The notes: generated by a model not told the origin, from the letters alone. A stretch of 64,000 bases of DNA from VMDJ01 sp038146785 (GCA_038146785.1 JAYQSI010000014.1:15047-79046), one strand, 5' to 3'. Positions 8,585-18,575 are shown, counted from the stretch's first letter. Numbers and translations: made by a program.

Positions 8585-10471
8585 CTAACTATCAAGCTCC
8601 ATCCAGCGCTCCAAACACCCTTCTAGTTCAGTCTCGATCTGTTGGAGTCGAGCTGTTTTTTCAGCCATTCCATCAGAACCTAGCTGATTGAACGCTTCTG
8701 GATCAGCTAATTCAGCATTGATCGAATCCCGCTCTGTTTCTAATGCCTCTATTTGCTGTGGCAACAAATCCAACTCGCGTTGATCTTTATAAGAAAGCTT
8801 TTTCTTCGGTGCTTTAGGCTCAGTCGTTTTCTCAGGTTCTGTCTTTGCTTTCGCGATGGGTTTGTCAGCCGCAGGTTTACCGCGTTGGCGTAACCAATCG
8901 GCATAGCCACCCACGTATTCATTCACTGCGCCCTGTCCTTCAAATACCAAGGTACTGGTGACGACGTTATCGACGAACTGACGGTCGTGACTCACTAACA
9001 ACAAGGTACCTTCAAATTCGAGCAACAACTCTTCTAGCAACTCGAGTGTTTCAAGATCTAAGTCATTGGTGGGTTCGTCCATAACCAACACATTAGCTGG
9101 CTTAGTAAATAACTTAGCGAGCAACAAGCGGTTACGCTCTCCACCTGATAACGCCTTTACGGGTTGGCGGCAACGCTGCGGTGGGAATAAGAAGTCACCT
9201 AAGTAACTAATAACGTGTTTACTTTTGCCATTAATCAGCACTTTATCGCTGCCCTCAGCGACGTTATCGACAACGTTCTTTTCAAGATCTAGCTGATCTC
9301 GCAACTGATCAAAATAAGCAATTTCTAGCTTAGTACCTAAGTCAATTGAACCCGTATCAGGCTGTAATTTACCGAGTAAAAGATTCAGTAAGGTACTTTT
9401 GCCACAACCATTCGGTCCGATGATACCGATACGATCACCGCGCATGATGGTGGTACTTAAGCCTTGCACGATAGGCTTATCCGCCCAGGCATAGTTCACA
9501 TCAACTGCTTCACAAACCACCTTGCCGGACTTATCTGCGGCATTCATTTGCAAGTTAGCTGTACCTTGACGTGAACGACGTTGTGAAAACTGATCACGCA
9601 TGTCTTTTAATCGACGCACACGACCTTCATTACGCGTACGACGCGCCTTGATCCCTTGGCGAATCCACACTTCTTCTTGCGCCAACATCTTGTCGAAACG
9701 TGCGTTAGCTAATTGCTCAGCGTTATCCATCTCTTCACGGCGACGAATGTAATTGTCGTAATCACCGGGGAAATCAACCAACTGACCACGATCTAACTCG
9801 ACAATTCGGGTTGCTAACGCACGCAAGAAACTACGGTCGTGGGTGATAAAAATGAGCGCACCCTGCCAGGTCTTCAAGAACTCTTCGAGCCACGCAATAG
9901 ATTCAACATCAAGATGGTTGGTCGGCTCATCGAGCAACAAAATATCTGGCTGCTTAACCAGTACGCGTGCCAACAGCACACGACGCTTCATACCACCCGA
10001 CAGACCTGAAAAATCGGCTTCAGGATTCAGTTGCATACGAGAGATGACTTGCTCAATCAGCGAGTTAAGATTCCAACCATCATTGGCTTCTAAGGCTTGC
10101 TGAGCTTTTTCTAATTTAGCGAAGGTCTCATCATCTGCAGAATGCGCCAGCGCTTCACTCGCCTCGTGATAGGCCTTCACCACTTCAGCCAGTTCTCCGG
10201 CACCTTCAGCAACCACATCAAACACGCGGCCTGAGAGATGACGAGGCACCTCTTGCTCCAAGCGGCCAATCACCGCCCCTTTCTGCAACACGCGCTCGCC
10301 ATCATCGATTGGCTGCTCTTCAGCGATCACCTTCATCAAGGTCGACTTACCCTCGCCATTGCGACCGATGATGCAAACACGCTCGCCGCGCTCAAGATTG
10401 AACGCTAGTCCGTCCAATAAAGGTGGGTGACTAAATGAAAGCTGGATATCGCGTAGCGTGAGTAACGCCAT
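8585..10471 (-). CDS. uup: ABC-F ATPase Uup
   Basis: This 628-residue soluble protein has two ABC ATPase domains and no membrane segments. Domain 1 has GRNGEGKS near residue 36 and LSGGMKRRVLLARVL near 156. Domain 2 has GPNGCGKS near 352 and LSGGERNRLLLAKLF near 438. The two are joined by a charged linker rich in arginine, and a C-terminal coiled-coil extension starts near residue 560. This layout and length are those of Uup, which acts on ribosomes and affects transposon excision and ribosome assembly. It is transcribed divergently from cydA and upstream of soeA, from which it is separated by 281 bases. Confidence 0.92.
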   Translation of the reverse strand: MALLTLRDIQLSFSHPPLLDGLAFNLERGERVCIIGRNGEGKSTLMKVIAEEQPIDDGERVLQKGAVIGRLEQEVPRHLSGRVFDVVAEGAGELAEVVKAYHEASEALAHSADDETFAKLEKAQQALEANDGWNLNSLIEQVISRMQLNPEADFSGLSGGMKRRVLLARVLVKQPDILLLDEPTNHLDVESIAWLEEFLKTWQGALIFITHDRSFLRALATRIVELDRGQLVDFPGDYDNYIRRREEMDNAEQLANARFDKMLAQEEVWIRQGIKARRTRNEGRVRRLKDMRDQFSQRRSRQGTANLQMNAADKSGKVVCEAVDVNYAWADKPIVQGLSTTIMRGDRIGIIGPNGCGKSTLLNLLLGKLQPDTGSIDLGTKLEIAYFDQLRDQLDLEKNVVDNVAEGSDKVLINGKSKHVISYLGDFLFPPQRCRQPVKALSGGERNRLLLAKLFTKPANVLVMDEPTNDLDLETLELLEELLLEFEGTLLLVSHDRQFVDNVVTSTLVFEGQGAVNEYVGGYADWLRQRGKPAADKPIAKAKTEPEKTTEPKAPKKKLSYKDQRELDLLPQQIEALETERDSINAELADPEAFNQLGSDGMAEKTARLQQIETELEGCLERWMELDS

Positions 10472-10588
10472 GAAAGCCTCTAATTACTTGAAAGGGTTGA
10501 AGTGACAAAGCGCGACATCATACGCCTTATTTTTTGTTTAGCTTCTGTCTTGCTAAAAATTCAACTAAAACCCAACACATAACCTTAT

Positions 10589-10630
10589 CTATATGAATCT
10601 GATCTAAATCATATAGGGATATCCATATAT
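10589..10630. promoter_or_regulatory. Probable FNR/ANR-type box and palindrome upstream of cydA
   Basis: CTGATCTAAATCAT (10599-10612) matches the FNR/ANR consensus TTGATNNNNATCAA at 8 of 10 defined positions. Around it, CTATATGA (10589-10596) and TCATATAG (10609-10616) form a perfect 8-bp inverted repeat. Overlapping the right edge is a 20-base near-palindrome, ATATAGGGATATCCATATAT (10611-10630), with one mismatched pair. The set lies 112-153 bases upstream of cydA. Oxygen-responsive control of cytochrome bd is well known, so an FNR-type regulator is plausible; the second palindrome may bind another protein. Confidence 0.5.
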
Positions 10631-10741
10631 TGAGCTAAAATCCCCATCCTCAATTAGCCGACTCTTTTAGAGAAGGCTATTTCATATTGCACTCAAGGTT
10701 GAATCTCACCGGTTCAAACTAACAACGTTGGGAGAAGCTTC

Positions 10742-12343
10742 GTGTTAGATCCAGATATGATCGAGTTGTCACGTTGGCAATTCGCCATTACCGCCCTCTA
10801 CCACTTCTTGTTCGTACCACTCACTATCGGCATGACTTGGATCCTCGTGATCATGGAGTCGGTGTACGTGATGACCGGCAAGCAAATCTACAAAGACATG
10901 ACCAAATTCTGGGGTAAGTTGTTTGGTATCAACTTTGCCCTCGGTGTTACTACCGGTCTCACCATGGAGTTTGAGTTCGGAACCAACTGGGCTTACTACT
11001 CTCACTACGTTGGCGACGTGTTTGGTGCACCCCTCGCAATTGAAGGCTTGATGGCATTCTTCCTAGAGTCGACTTTTGTTGGCATGTTCTTCTTAGGTTG
11101 GGAACGCTTAACCAAAGTACAACACTTGATGGTGACCTTCTTAACTGCGCTCGGCACCAACCTTTCTGCTCTGTGGATCTTGGTCGCTAATGGCTGGATG
11201 CAAAACCCAGTCGGCGCCGAGTTCAGCTTAGAAACGATGCGCATGGAAATGACCAGCTTCTCTGAGGTCTTCCTTAACCCTGTTGCGCAAGTGAAATTCA
11301 TTCATACCGTTTCAGCCGGCTATGTCACCGCATCAATGTTTGTTGCTGGCATCTCAGCTTATTACTTACTTAAGAAACGCGACCTTGGCTTTGCCCGCCG
11401 CTCAATGGCAATTGCACTCGGCTTTGGTATGGCATCCATCCTTTCGGTTATTTTGCTGGGCGACGAATCTGGTTACGAGATGGGTGATGTTCAACGCATG
11501 AAACTCGCTGCAGTCGAAGCAGAATGGCACACCGAAGAGGCGCCAGCTGCCTTTACCGTGATTGGTTATCCAAATGATGAAACGATGGAAACCGAACATG
11601 CTGTAAAGATCCCATATGCCTTGGGCTTGGTTGCTACTCGTTCAATTAGTGAAGAAGTCCCTGGCATTCACGATCTTATCGAAGAGAATGAGTCACGAAT
11701 CCGAGCAGGCATGGTGGCATACCGTTCGATGATGGCGATTCGCTCTGGCAAAGCCGATGAAATGGATAACGCTCTGTTTGAGATGTACAAAAAAGACATG
11801 GGTTACGCCCTGCTGCTTAAACAATTCACGCCTAACGTCATTGATGCAACAGAAGAGCAAATCAAGGCGGCTGCGCGTGGCACAGTACCTGACGTCACAC
11901 TGATGTTCTTCACCTTCCGCGTGATGGTGGCTTGCGGCTTCTGGATGCTGCTATTGATTGGCACCGGCTTCATCTTGAATGCTCGCCGTCGACTCGAAAA
12001 GCATCGCTGGATCTTAGGACTGTTTGTTCTTTCTATTCCGGTGCCATGGATTGCGGTTGAGACAGGCTGGTTTGTGGCTGAATACGGTCGTCAACCATGG
12101 GCAATTGGTGAGGTACTACCAACCTTCTTGGCCACCTCTAGCCTTGAGTACAGCGACATTGTGATCAGCTTGATTGGCTTTATCACCTTTTACACCTTGT
12201 TGGCGATCATCGAGATGTACCTGATGGTGAAGTTTGCTCGACTTGGACCAAGTGCGTTGCACACAGGTCGCTATCACTTTGAAAAATCTGTTGGCGCAGG
12301 TGGTGCAATCGCCTCTCCTGCTGCTCGCAAAGAAGACGTTTAA
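10742..12343 (+). CDS. cydA: Cytochrome bd ubiquinol oxidase subunit I, CydA
   Basis: This 533-residue membrane protein oxidises quinol and reduces oxygen with haems b558, b595 and d. The N-terminus ELSRWQFAITALYHFLFVP carries the conserved haem-ligand histidine (residue 21). The quinol-binding Q-loop lies around residues 235-330, and the C-terminal part holds the GRQPW motif. I chose the GTG at 10742 because the resulting MLDPDMIELSR aligns with E. coli MLDIVELSR and because GGGAGAAG precedes it; an ATG lies five codons further on. It is the first gene of cydABX-cydDC. It would give high-affinity oxygen respiration, for which an FNR-type box upstream is fitting. Confidence 0.95.
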   Translation: MLDPDMIELSRWQFAITALYHFLFVPLTIGMTWILVIMESVYVMTGKQIYKDMTKFWGKLFGINFALGVTTGLTMEFEFGTNWAYYSHYVGDVFGAPLAIEGLMAFFLESTFVGMFFLGWERLTKVQHLMVTFLTALGTNLSALWILVANGWMQNPVGAEFSLETMRMEMTSFSEVFLNPVAQVKFIHTVSAGYVTASMFVAGISAYYLLKKRDLGFARRSMAIALGFGMASILSVILLGDESGYEMGDVQRMKLAAVEAEWHTEEAPAAFTVIGYPNDETMETEHAVKIPYALGLVATRSISEEVPGIHDLIEENESRIRAGMVAYRSMMAIRSGKADEMDNALFEMYKKDMGYALLLKQFTPNVIDATEEQIKAAARGTVPDVTLMFFTFRVMVACGFWMLLLIGTGFILNARRRLEKHRWILGLFVLSIPVPWIAVETGWFVAEYGRQPWAIGEVLPTFLATSSLEYSDIVISLIGFITFYTLLAIIEMYLMVKFARLGPSALHTGRYHFEKSVGAGGAIASPAARKEDV

Positions 12344-12353
12344 GGAGATCACC

Positions 12354-13492
12354 ATGGTTGATTACGAAACGGTCAAATTAATTTGGTGGTTGCTAGTTGG
12401 CGTATTGCTCGTCGGCTTTGCCATCATGGATGGCATGGACATGGGCGTTGGCGCTTTGCTGCCATTCCTTGGAGATAATGATGGTGAACGCCGCGTTATC
12501 ATTAACACTGTCGGCCCACACTGGGATGGCAACCAGGTATGGTTCATTACCGCAGGTGGTGCGATCTTCGCAGCGTGGCCAGCGGTTTATGCAGCATCAT
12601 TCTCTGGCTTCTACTTCGCCATGTTGTTGGTTCTGTTTGCCTTGTTCCTACGTCCTGTAGGTTTCGACTATCGCTCTAAGCTCGAAAGCCCACAATGGCG
12701 TAACACCTGGGACTGGGGCTTAATGGTTGGCGGCGTTGTCCCTGCACTCGTCTTCGGTGTGGCGTTCGGCAACCTGCTACAAGGCGTACCCTTCTCTTAT
12801 GATGAGTTCCTTCGCCCTTGGTACTCAGGCAGCTTCTTCGGCTTACTTAACCCATTTGCACTACTAACCGGTGTAGTGAGCTTGAGCATGATCATCCTTC
12901 ACGGAGCCACCTTCTTGCAATTGCGTACACAAAAAAGTGTTTCTGATCGCGCCCAAAAAGCGGTAGTTATGTTTGGCTTGATCTACATCGCTGCTTTCGC
13001 ACTGGCAGGTCTTTGGCTAGCTTTCGGTATCGATGGTTACCAAATCATCAGCGATCGTGCGCACGACGCATTACCAAACCCTCTCGGCAAGGAAGTGCAA
13101 ATCGCGTCTGGCGCATGGTTAAGCAACTACAGCACTTATCCCTTGACTATGCTGGCACCTGCACTGGGTTTTGTGCTGCGGCATTCACCATTGTTACAGC
13201 AAAAGCAGGCAAAGCGGGCTGGGCATTCTTTGGCTCATCCTTGGTACAGGCTGGCACTATCTTTACCGCGGGCGTATCAATGTTTCCATTCGTGATGCCA
13301 TCAAGCACTCATCCAAGCCACAGCTTGACCTTGTGGGATGCGGCATCAAGTCAACTTACGCTTAACGTCATGCTAGTGGCTGCGGTGATCTTTGTACCTA
13401 TCATTATTGGTTACACCTTCTGGAATTTTAAGAAGATGTGGCGTGTGATTACGGTTGAAGAGATCAACGCACAATCGCACTCAGCGTATTAA
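12354..13492 (+). CDS. cydB: Cytochrome bd ubiquinol oxidase subunit II, CydB, with a one-base frameshift
   Basis: The subunit II reading frame begins MVDYETVKLIWWLLVG behind AAGGAG, ten bases after cydA. It runs in frame to about 13172, where similarity to CydB jumps to the -1 frame and continues with GWAFFGSSL, FTAGVSMFPFVMPSST and SSQLTLNVM to the stop at 13492. Without the shift the first frame runs into unrelated sequence and stops at 13295. Restoring one base gives 379 residues, the same length as E. coli CydB. The break is at G_GGT_TTT (13166-13172), which is a four-T run and also fits the X_XXY_YYZ slippery pattern in the correct frame. The cause may be a sequencing error, a real mutation or programmed frameshifting. 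Confidence 0.9.
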
Positions 13493-13508
13493 TTAAGGAG
13501 ATAACACC

Positions 13509-13628
13509 ATGTGGTATTTCAGTTGGATCTTAGGTGTGTTGCTAGCGATAGCTTTTGGCGTCATCAACGTCATGTGGCTTGAGCATGAAGAGTGTCTCGA
13601 CGACGAGCACTGCAACGGCCGCGACTAA
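13509..13628 (+). CDS. cydX: Cytochrome bd small subunit CydX
   Basis: This 39-residue single-span membrane protein begins MWYFSWILGVLLAIAFGVIN and ends in an acidic, cysteine-containing tail. The aromatic N-terminus and length are typical of CydX/YbgT, which stabilises the haems of the CydAB oxidase. It starts 16 bases after cydB, with an AAGGAG ribosome site, and lies between cydB and cydD, the usual place. The tail has two cysteines, which is more than in most CydX proteins I know of. Confidence 0.9.
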   Translation: MWYFSWILGVLLAIAFGVINVMWLEHEECLDDEHCNGRD

Positions 13629-13637
13629 AAGGGTGTA

Positions 13638-13665
13638 GGCTATGCGCACAATCAAGCGCATAGCC
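13638..13665 (+). other. Perfect 10-bp hairpin between cydX and cydD
   Basis: GGCTATGCGC (13638-13647) and GCGCATAGCC (13656-13665) form a perfect stem with an eight-base loop. No T run follows, so it is not a classical terminator. It may mark an mRNA processing or stability point between the oxidase genes and the cydDC transporter genes. The cydD start is 11 bases beyond the stem. Confidence 0.6.
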
Positions 13666-13676
13666 CCATCCTCGTC

Positions 13677-15362
13677 ATGGCAGACACGCAAATCGCCCAA
13701 CAGTGGCTTAAACAACAACACTCTCTGATCACACCTTCGATCAGATCACTTCGTCTGATCGCTTCGCTCAGCGGACTTATTATTGTTCTGCAGGCATTTC
13801 TTATTGCTCATCTTCTATCGAGCATTATCATTGATAAAAAAACACTGGATGACTTATGGCTTCCCTTACTCAGTCTTCCACCATTATTTGCACTCCGTTA
13901 TTACCTTAGCTATCAAGCTGAGCAACTTGCTTTCAAAGCCGGCTCTGCGATCAAACAATCCATTCGCGAGAAACTCCTTCAAAAACTTGCTCGACTGGGC
14001 CCCGTAGCTCTCGCAAATGAAGAAAGCGGAAGCATAAGCACCACCATCATTGATGGTGTCGAAAGCCTTGATGCTTACTTTGTAAAGTTTCTGCCAACAG
14101 TCATCATCATGAGCATGGTGCCGTTGATCATTTGGATTGTCGTCATCCCTAGTGACTGGCTCTCAGCTGCTGTACTGATTGTTACCGCACCTCTGACACC
14201 ATTATTTATGATGCTTGTGGGAAAACACGCCGAGCGACTTAATCAACAACAATGGGACAAGCTCGCGCGAATGGGCGGGCACTTTCTTAGCGCTATTCAA
14301 AATCTCACCACTCTCAAACGCTTTGGTGCAAGTAAACGCGAGATTGAGAACATTGGCCGCATCGCCGATGAGTTTCGTCGCAGCACCATGGGTGTACTTC
14401 GTGTCGCGTTTCTTACCTCAGCTATTCTGGAATTCTTTGCGGCTCTGAGCATCGCTTTAGTTGCCGTTTTCATCGGTTTTCGCTTACTCGAAGGTCAGAT
14501 GAGCTTTTTCTATGGCTTCTTTGTCCTTCTACTCATCCCGGAATTTTATTTACCACTGCGCCAGTTTGGCGTGCAAAGCCATGCTCGTATGGAAGCGAAT
14601 AGTGCAGCTGAGCATATTATCCGGTTACTCGACCTTAAGGAGCCGGCGTCATTTGATGTTACCCATGAAACAGCTATTCAGTTTGACCAGGTGTCGTATC
14701 GCTATAACGATAAATCAACCGCTATTGATAGGCTAAATCTTTCTATTTCGAATGGCGAGAAGATCGCTATCACAGGAAAAAGCGGCTCAGGAAAAAGCAC
14801 CCTCCTATCTTTGCTATTAGGTTTTATTTCACCTAGCGAGGGCAAGCTAAGCACACCGAGTCGACACCAAATAGCTTGGGTTCCACAAAAGGCAAAGCTA
14901 TTTTATGGCAGCATTGCTGAGAATGTCGCCATGAGCCAAACGCTTAGCGATAACGATATAAAACGCGCTCTTCGTGCTGCACAGGCAGATTTTATACTTG
15001 CGCTACCCCATGGCATACATACCCATGTTGAGGAAGGTGGACGAAACTTTTCAGGTGGCCAGACCCAACGTATTGCGCTTGCTCGTGCATTAGCAAAGAG
15101 AGCACCCATTCTTTTACTTGATGAACCAACAGCACACCTTGACGATGAAAGTGAAGCTGCCATTACGTCAGCACTTAATAACTTAAGTCATGAGATAACA
15201 ACCATCACGATCGCGCATCGTCTCAGCACATTGCAAAAAGCTGATCGCATTATTGTTCTCGAGAAAGGACAAATCGTTGAAGAAGGTGACTATAAGACGC
15301 TAAGCCAATCCAATGGACCCTTTGAGGAATTGCTTAACAGTGGCCAGGAGTTACTCGCATGA
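13677..15362 (+). CDS. cydD: Thiol-exporting ABC transporter subunit CydD
   Basis: This 561-residue half-transporter has about six membrane helices in residues 1-320 and a C-terminal ATPase with GKSGSGKS, signature FSGGQTQRIALAR and LLLDEPTAHLDDE. CydD pairs with CydC to move glutathione and cysteine to the periplasm and is needed to assemble cytochrome bd. Position right after cydABX supports CydD rather than another ABCB-type protein. The ATG shown follows the hairpin and has only a weak ribosome site. The stop overlaps the cydC start by four bases. Confidence 0.9.
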   Translation: MADTQIAQQWLKQQHSLITPSIRSLRLIASLSGLIIVLQAFLIAHLLSSIIIDKKTLDDLWLPLLSLPPLFALRYYLSYQAEQLAFKAGSAIKQSIREKLLQKLARLGPVALANEESGSISTTIIDGVESLDAYFVKFLPTVIIMSMVPLIIWIVVIPSDWLSAAVLIVTAPLTPLFMMLVGKHAERLNQQQWDKLARMGGHFLSAIQNLTTLKRFGASKREIENIGRIADEFRRSTMGVLRVAFLTSAILEFFAALSIALVAVFIGFRLLEGQMSFFYGFFVLLLIPEFYLPLRQFGVQSHARMEANSAAEHIIRLLDLKEPASFDVTHETAIQFDQVSYRYNDKSTAIDRLNLSISNGEKIAITGKSGSGKSTLLSLLLGFISPSEGKLSTPSRHQIAWVPQKAKLFYGSIAENVAMSQTLSDNDIKRALRAAQADFILALPHGIHTHVEEGGRNFSGGQTQRIALARALAKRAPILLLDEPTAHLDDESEAAITSALNNLSHEITTITIAHRLSTLQKADRIIVLEKGQIVEEGDYKTLSQSNGPFEELLNSGQELLA

Positions 15363-17020
15363 TCCGGCAACTCTGGCAATGGCACCGCCCTTACATTGGC
15401 TGGCTAAGCCTGGGATTAATACTCAGCATCGCTGCGCTTCTCGCCAACATTAGCCTATTGGCGTTATCCGGATGGTTTATTAGCTCTATGGCGATAGCAG
15501 GCATTACAGGTGTGGCCATAAATTACTTCACCCCGGCCGCCATTATTCGTGGGCTTGCCATGATTCGTACTGCAGGACGTTATGGTGAACGTGTCGTCAC
15601 GCACGAGGCCACTTTCCGCGTTATCGCTACTCTGCGTCAATGGTTCTTTGCACAGATTGAACCACTCTCACCCGCACAACTTTATCATCAACGCTCAGGT
15701 GACCTACTTAGCAAACTTCAAAAAGACATTGATCGCCTAGACGCGTTTTATCTTCGCGTAGCATTACCCATTGTAAGTGCCGTTATTGGTATCGCTGTGG
15801 TTACCGTCTTTATGGCGCTATATGACCCATCTAGCGCTGCTATCACGCTTATGCTTTTAATCCTGAGTGGCTTTGCCTTACCCATCGCGCTCAATCGTTT
15901 AGCTAGCCCACTTGCTCAAAAAGAAGTGCTAGCAGCTAGTCAAATGCGCAGCTATTGCGTTGAGTTCACTCAAGGGATTGGTGAACTCCTCATTTTTAAT
16001 GCCGAACAAGAAAAGATTTCTCAGCTGAAAAGCCATCAGACAACCTGGTTTGATGCGCAAACACGTCTTCATAAAATCCGAAGTTTAGGTGGATCCGTTC
16101 AAGGCTTTTTAGCCCATATGGCTTTATGGTCAATCATCCTAATTTGCACTCCACTAGTGACAAACAACATCCTATCCGGACCTCAATTAGCTATGCTGAG
16201 TCTCTTAAGCCTAGCGGCTTTTGAAGCAGTAGCCCCTTTACCTTTAGCTTTCACTTCTTGGGCTGAACTCAAAGAGGCCATGAATCAACTTGAATCCATC
16301 AGTGATCAGAAGGCCCTTCGTGTCGAGCCACTAAAAACAGCTGCAATTCCAACAAATGCCGATATCACCCTGAATAAAGTAAGTTTCACTTACCCGAAAA
16401 GTCACACGCAAACACTCAATGAAATTAGCCTTACCTTTCCTTATGGCACTCGCAGCCTTATCACGGGTAATAGCGGATCAGGAAAATCCACCCTGCTACA
16501 GATCATCGAAGCACTCTATCCGGCCTCTTATGGCTCCTGCCTGATCGGCAATATCGACATCAATCAGATTAACGGTGATCAATGGCGCAGCAAAATAAGT
16601 GTGATCTCTCAGCAACCTCAGCTTATCAATGGCACGCTAGCTGATAATTTACGTTTAGCTAAACCTGATGCCACTGATACCGAATTATTGGTTGCACTTA
16701 ACAAGGCCGCACTGGGAGACTTTATTGACACCCTTCCTGATGGTTTAAACACCTGGCTTGGCGATACCGGCGCTAAAGTCTCAGGTGGACAGGCCAGACG
16801 TATCTCAATTACTCAGGCCTTACTTAAAGATGCGCCACTATGGCTTTTGGACGAACCGACTGAAGGGCTTGATCAATCAACAAGCTCACAGCTTATTAAG
16901 CTTTTGGATCAACATCTCACAGGTCGCACCGCAATCATTGTTAGTCATCAGAACTTACCCGGTTTACACATAGACCAACACTTTGTTATGCGCAACGGGC
17001 AATTGACCCAACATCACTAA
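15359..17020 (+). CDS. cydC: Thiol-exporting ABC transporter subunit CydC
   Basis: This 553-residue partner of CydD has a membrane domain in residues 1-310 and an ATPase with GNSGSGKS near residue 376, signature VSGGQARRISITQ and Walker B LWLLDEPTEGLDQ. The switch region reads IVSHQNLPG. The ATGA overlap with cydD implies translational coupling and a 1:1 complex. It ends the cyd operon; a 32-base gap without an obvious terminator precedes the next gene. Confidence 0.9.
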   Translation: MIRQLWQWHRPYIGWLSLGLILSIAALLANISLLALSGWFISSMAIAGITGVAINYFTPAAIIRGLAMIRTAGRYGERVVTHEATFRVIATLRQWFFAQIEPLSPAQLYHQRSGDLLSKLQKDIDRLDAFYLRVALPIVSAVIGIAVVTVFMALYDPSSAAITLMLLILSGFALPIALNRLASPLAQKEVLAASQMRSYCVEFTQGIGELLIFNAEQEKISQLKSHQTTWFDAQTRLHKIRSLGGSVQGFLAHMALWSIILICTPLVTNNILSGPQLAMLSLLSLAAFEAVAPLPLAFTSWAELKEAMNQLESISDQKALRVEPLKTAAIPTNADITLNKVSFTYPKSHTQTLNEISLTFPYGTRSLITGNSGSGKSTLLQIIEALYPASYGSCLIGNIDINQINGDQWRSKISVISQQPQLINGTLADNLRLAKPDATDTELLVALNKAALGDFIDTLPDGLNTWLGDTGAKVSGGQARRISITQALLKDAPLWLLDEPTEGLDQSTSSQLIKLLDQHLTGRTAIIVSHQNLPGLHIDQHFVMRNGQLTQHH

Positions 17021-17052
17021 CTCGCCACACTGTACAAACTATTTGAGGTGTT

Positions 17053-17970
17053 ATGGCTGCCATACTTTTTAATCTGATACCCGTATTTGCCTTGATTGCC
17101 TTGGGCTGGGCTATCGCACGCCTTAAGCTATTTAGCGAGAGTTTCTGGCCAGAACTTGAAAAGCTGACCTATTACATTCTTTTCCCTGCGCTTCTGATTC
17201 ACCGCTTAGCCAATGCAAATTTCGAAAGCTTGAGCTTATCCGATGCTGCAATACCCGTTATTACCGCACTCGCAGTCACTAGCCTTGCCACCTTTATTTG
17301 GCAGTTCCTCTTCAAAGCAGATGCGGCTGACTTCACCTCGGTTTACCAAGGTGCTATTCGTTTTAACACCTATCTAGCCCTAGCCAGCGTAAATGCACTT
17401 ACCGGTGATGAGGGACTCATTATTGCCGCGGTTGTGATTGCGATATTGATCCCCATGATCAATTTGCTCTGCGTCAGCGTGTTCCAGCTCATGCTGCATC
17501 GTCAATCGAGCAATCCCTATTGGAAAACATTAGCCACCAACCCACTTATTCTTGGCTGCCTCATCGGTATTGGTTTGAATCTTTCGCAGATCGAGTTGCC
17601 TCTGGTTGTGATGGAATGGCTTGGCATGCTCGGCAAGACTGCCTTACCACTTGGTCTAATTGCTGTGGGTGTTGGCATCAAGGTACGTCAAATGGGTCAT
17701 CACTGGTTATCATTAATCAGTGCGTCGGCATTTAAGTTCATTGCAATGCCACTTGGTTTTCTACTGGGTGCCATCTTGCTCGATGCCAACAGTTTGATCA
17801 CTGAGGTACTTATCATCATTGCAGCCCAACCGACTGCAAGCTCTGCCTACATTCTGGCAAGGCAACTTGGCGGCAACACGACCTTAATGGCTAACATCAT
17901 CAGCAGCCAAACCTTATTAGCAATCTTCAGTATCCCGCTTTGGCTGATTATCTTTCAGCGTTTGGTTTGA
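17053..17970 (+). CDS. AEC-family (auxin efflux carrier-like) permease
   Basis: This 305-residue protein has about ten membrane segments and the typical start of AEC/MdcF-like carriers (LIPVFALIALGWAIARLKLF). The C-terminal QPTASSAYILARQLGGN is a family hallmark. Substrates in this family are small organic acids or unknown; nothing in the sequence narrows this down. It follows cydC by 32 bases and may be read with it. It overlaps the convergent ogt gene by 16 bases. Confidence 0.82.
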   Translation: MAAILFNLIPVFALIALGWAIARLKLFSESFWPELEKLTYYILFPALLIHRLANANFESLSLSDAAIPVITALAVTSLATFIWQFLFKADAADFTSVYQGAIRFNTYLALASVNALTGDEGLIIAAVVIAILIPMINLLCVSVFQLMLHRQSSNPYWKTLATNPLILGCLIGIGLNLSQIELPLVVMEWLGMLGKTALPLGLIAVGVGIKVRQMGHHWLSLISASAFKFIAMPLGFLLGAILLDANSLITEVLIIIAAQPTASSAYILARQLGGNTTLMANIISSQTLLAIFSIPLWLIIFQRLV

Positions 17971-18479
17971 GCTTCCCAATCCAGTAAACGTCGCTTCATC
18001 TCAGATCCCCAGCGAAACTCACCACTCTCGCCATTTTTCTTAATCACTCGATGACAAGGGATGAGAAAGCCACATCGATTTTGCGCAATCGCGGTAGCCA
18101 CAGCACGAAAAGCCGTTGGACGACCCATGGACTCAGCGAGCCCTTGATAACTTATTACTTCTCCAAATGGGATCCTCATCAGCGACTGCCAAACCACTAA
18201 CTGAAAGTCAGTTGCTATCAACGTAATGCTGCCGGTAAAAGCTGATTGAAAAATAGACTCTGCATGCTGCTGAGCAAGTTGATCGTTTCGCCTGATCGAC
18301 TGACTCAAATCCTGAAAAGACTCTTCAGTAAAACTGAGTCTCGATACGCTGGTCTCATCACAACACAATGAAACACGACCCAAAGGTGTCTCTGCATACC
18401 CAAATTGCGCCTTATTTTGCAGCCATTGCTGAAAGCCTTCTTCAGTTAAGCGATTGATCTTATTGGCGACTGTTTTCAT
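17955..18479 (-). CDS. ogt: Methylated-DNA--protein-cysteine methyltransferase
   Basis: This 174-residue suicide repair enzyme removes alkyl groups from O6-guanine. The active-site motif IPCHRVIKKNG lies near residue 143, preceded by the helix-turn-helix GEVISYQGLAESMGRPTAFRAVATA. It lacks the N-terminal DNA-binding domain of Ada, so it is an Ogt-type protein. It stands alone on the minus strand and its 3' end overlaps the AEC gene by 16 bases. Confidence 0.9.
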   Translation of the reverse strand: MKTVANKINRLTEEGFQQWLQNKAQFGYAETPLGRVSLCCDETSVSRLSFTEESFQDLSQSIRRNDQLAQQHAESIFQSAFTGSITLIATDFQLVVWQSLMRIPFGEVISYQGLAESMGRPTAFRAVATAIAQNRCGFLIPCHRVIKKNGESGEFRWGSEMKRRLLDWEAQTKR

Positions 18480-18575
18480 CGTGTCATTTTGACTTAGTCT
18501 TCACCCACTTTCCTAGTCGCCTATTTGTTCGCACTGACATACACTCAAGTCAGGCTATGAATAGGGGGATTCGAT

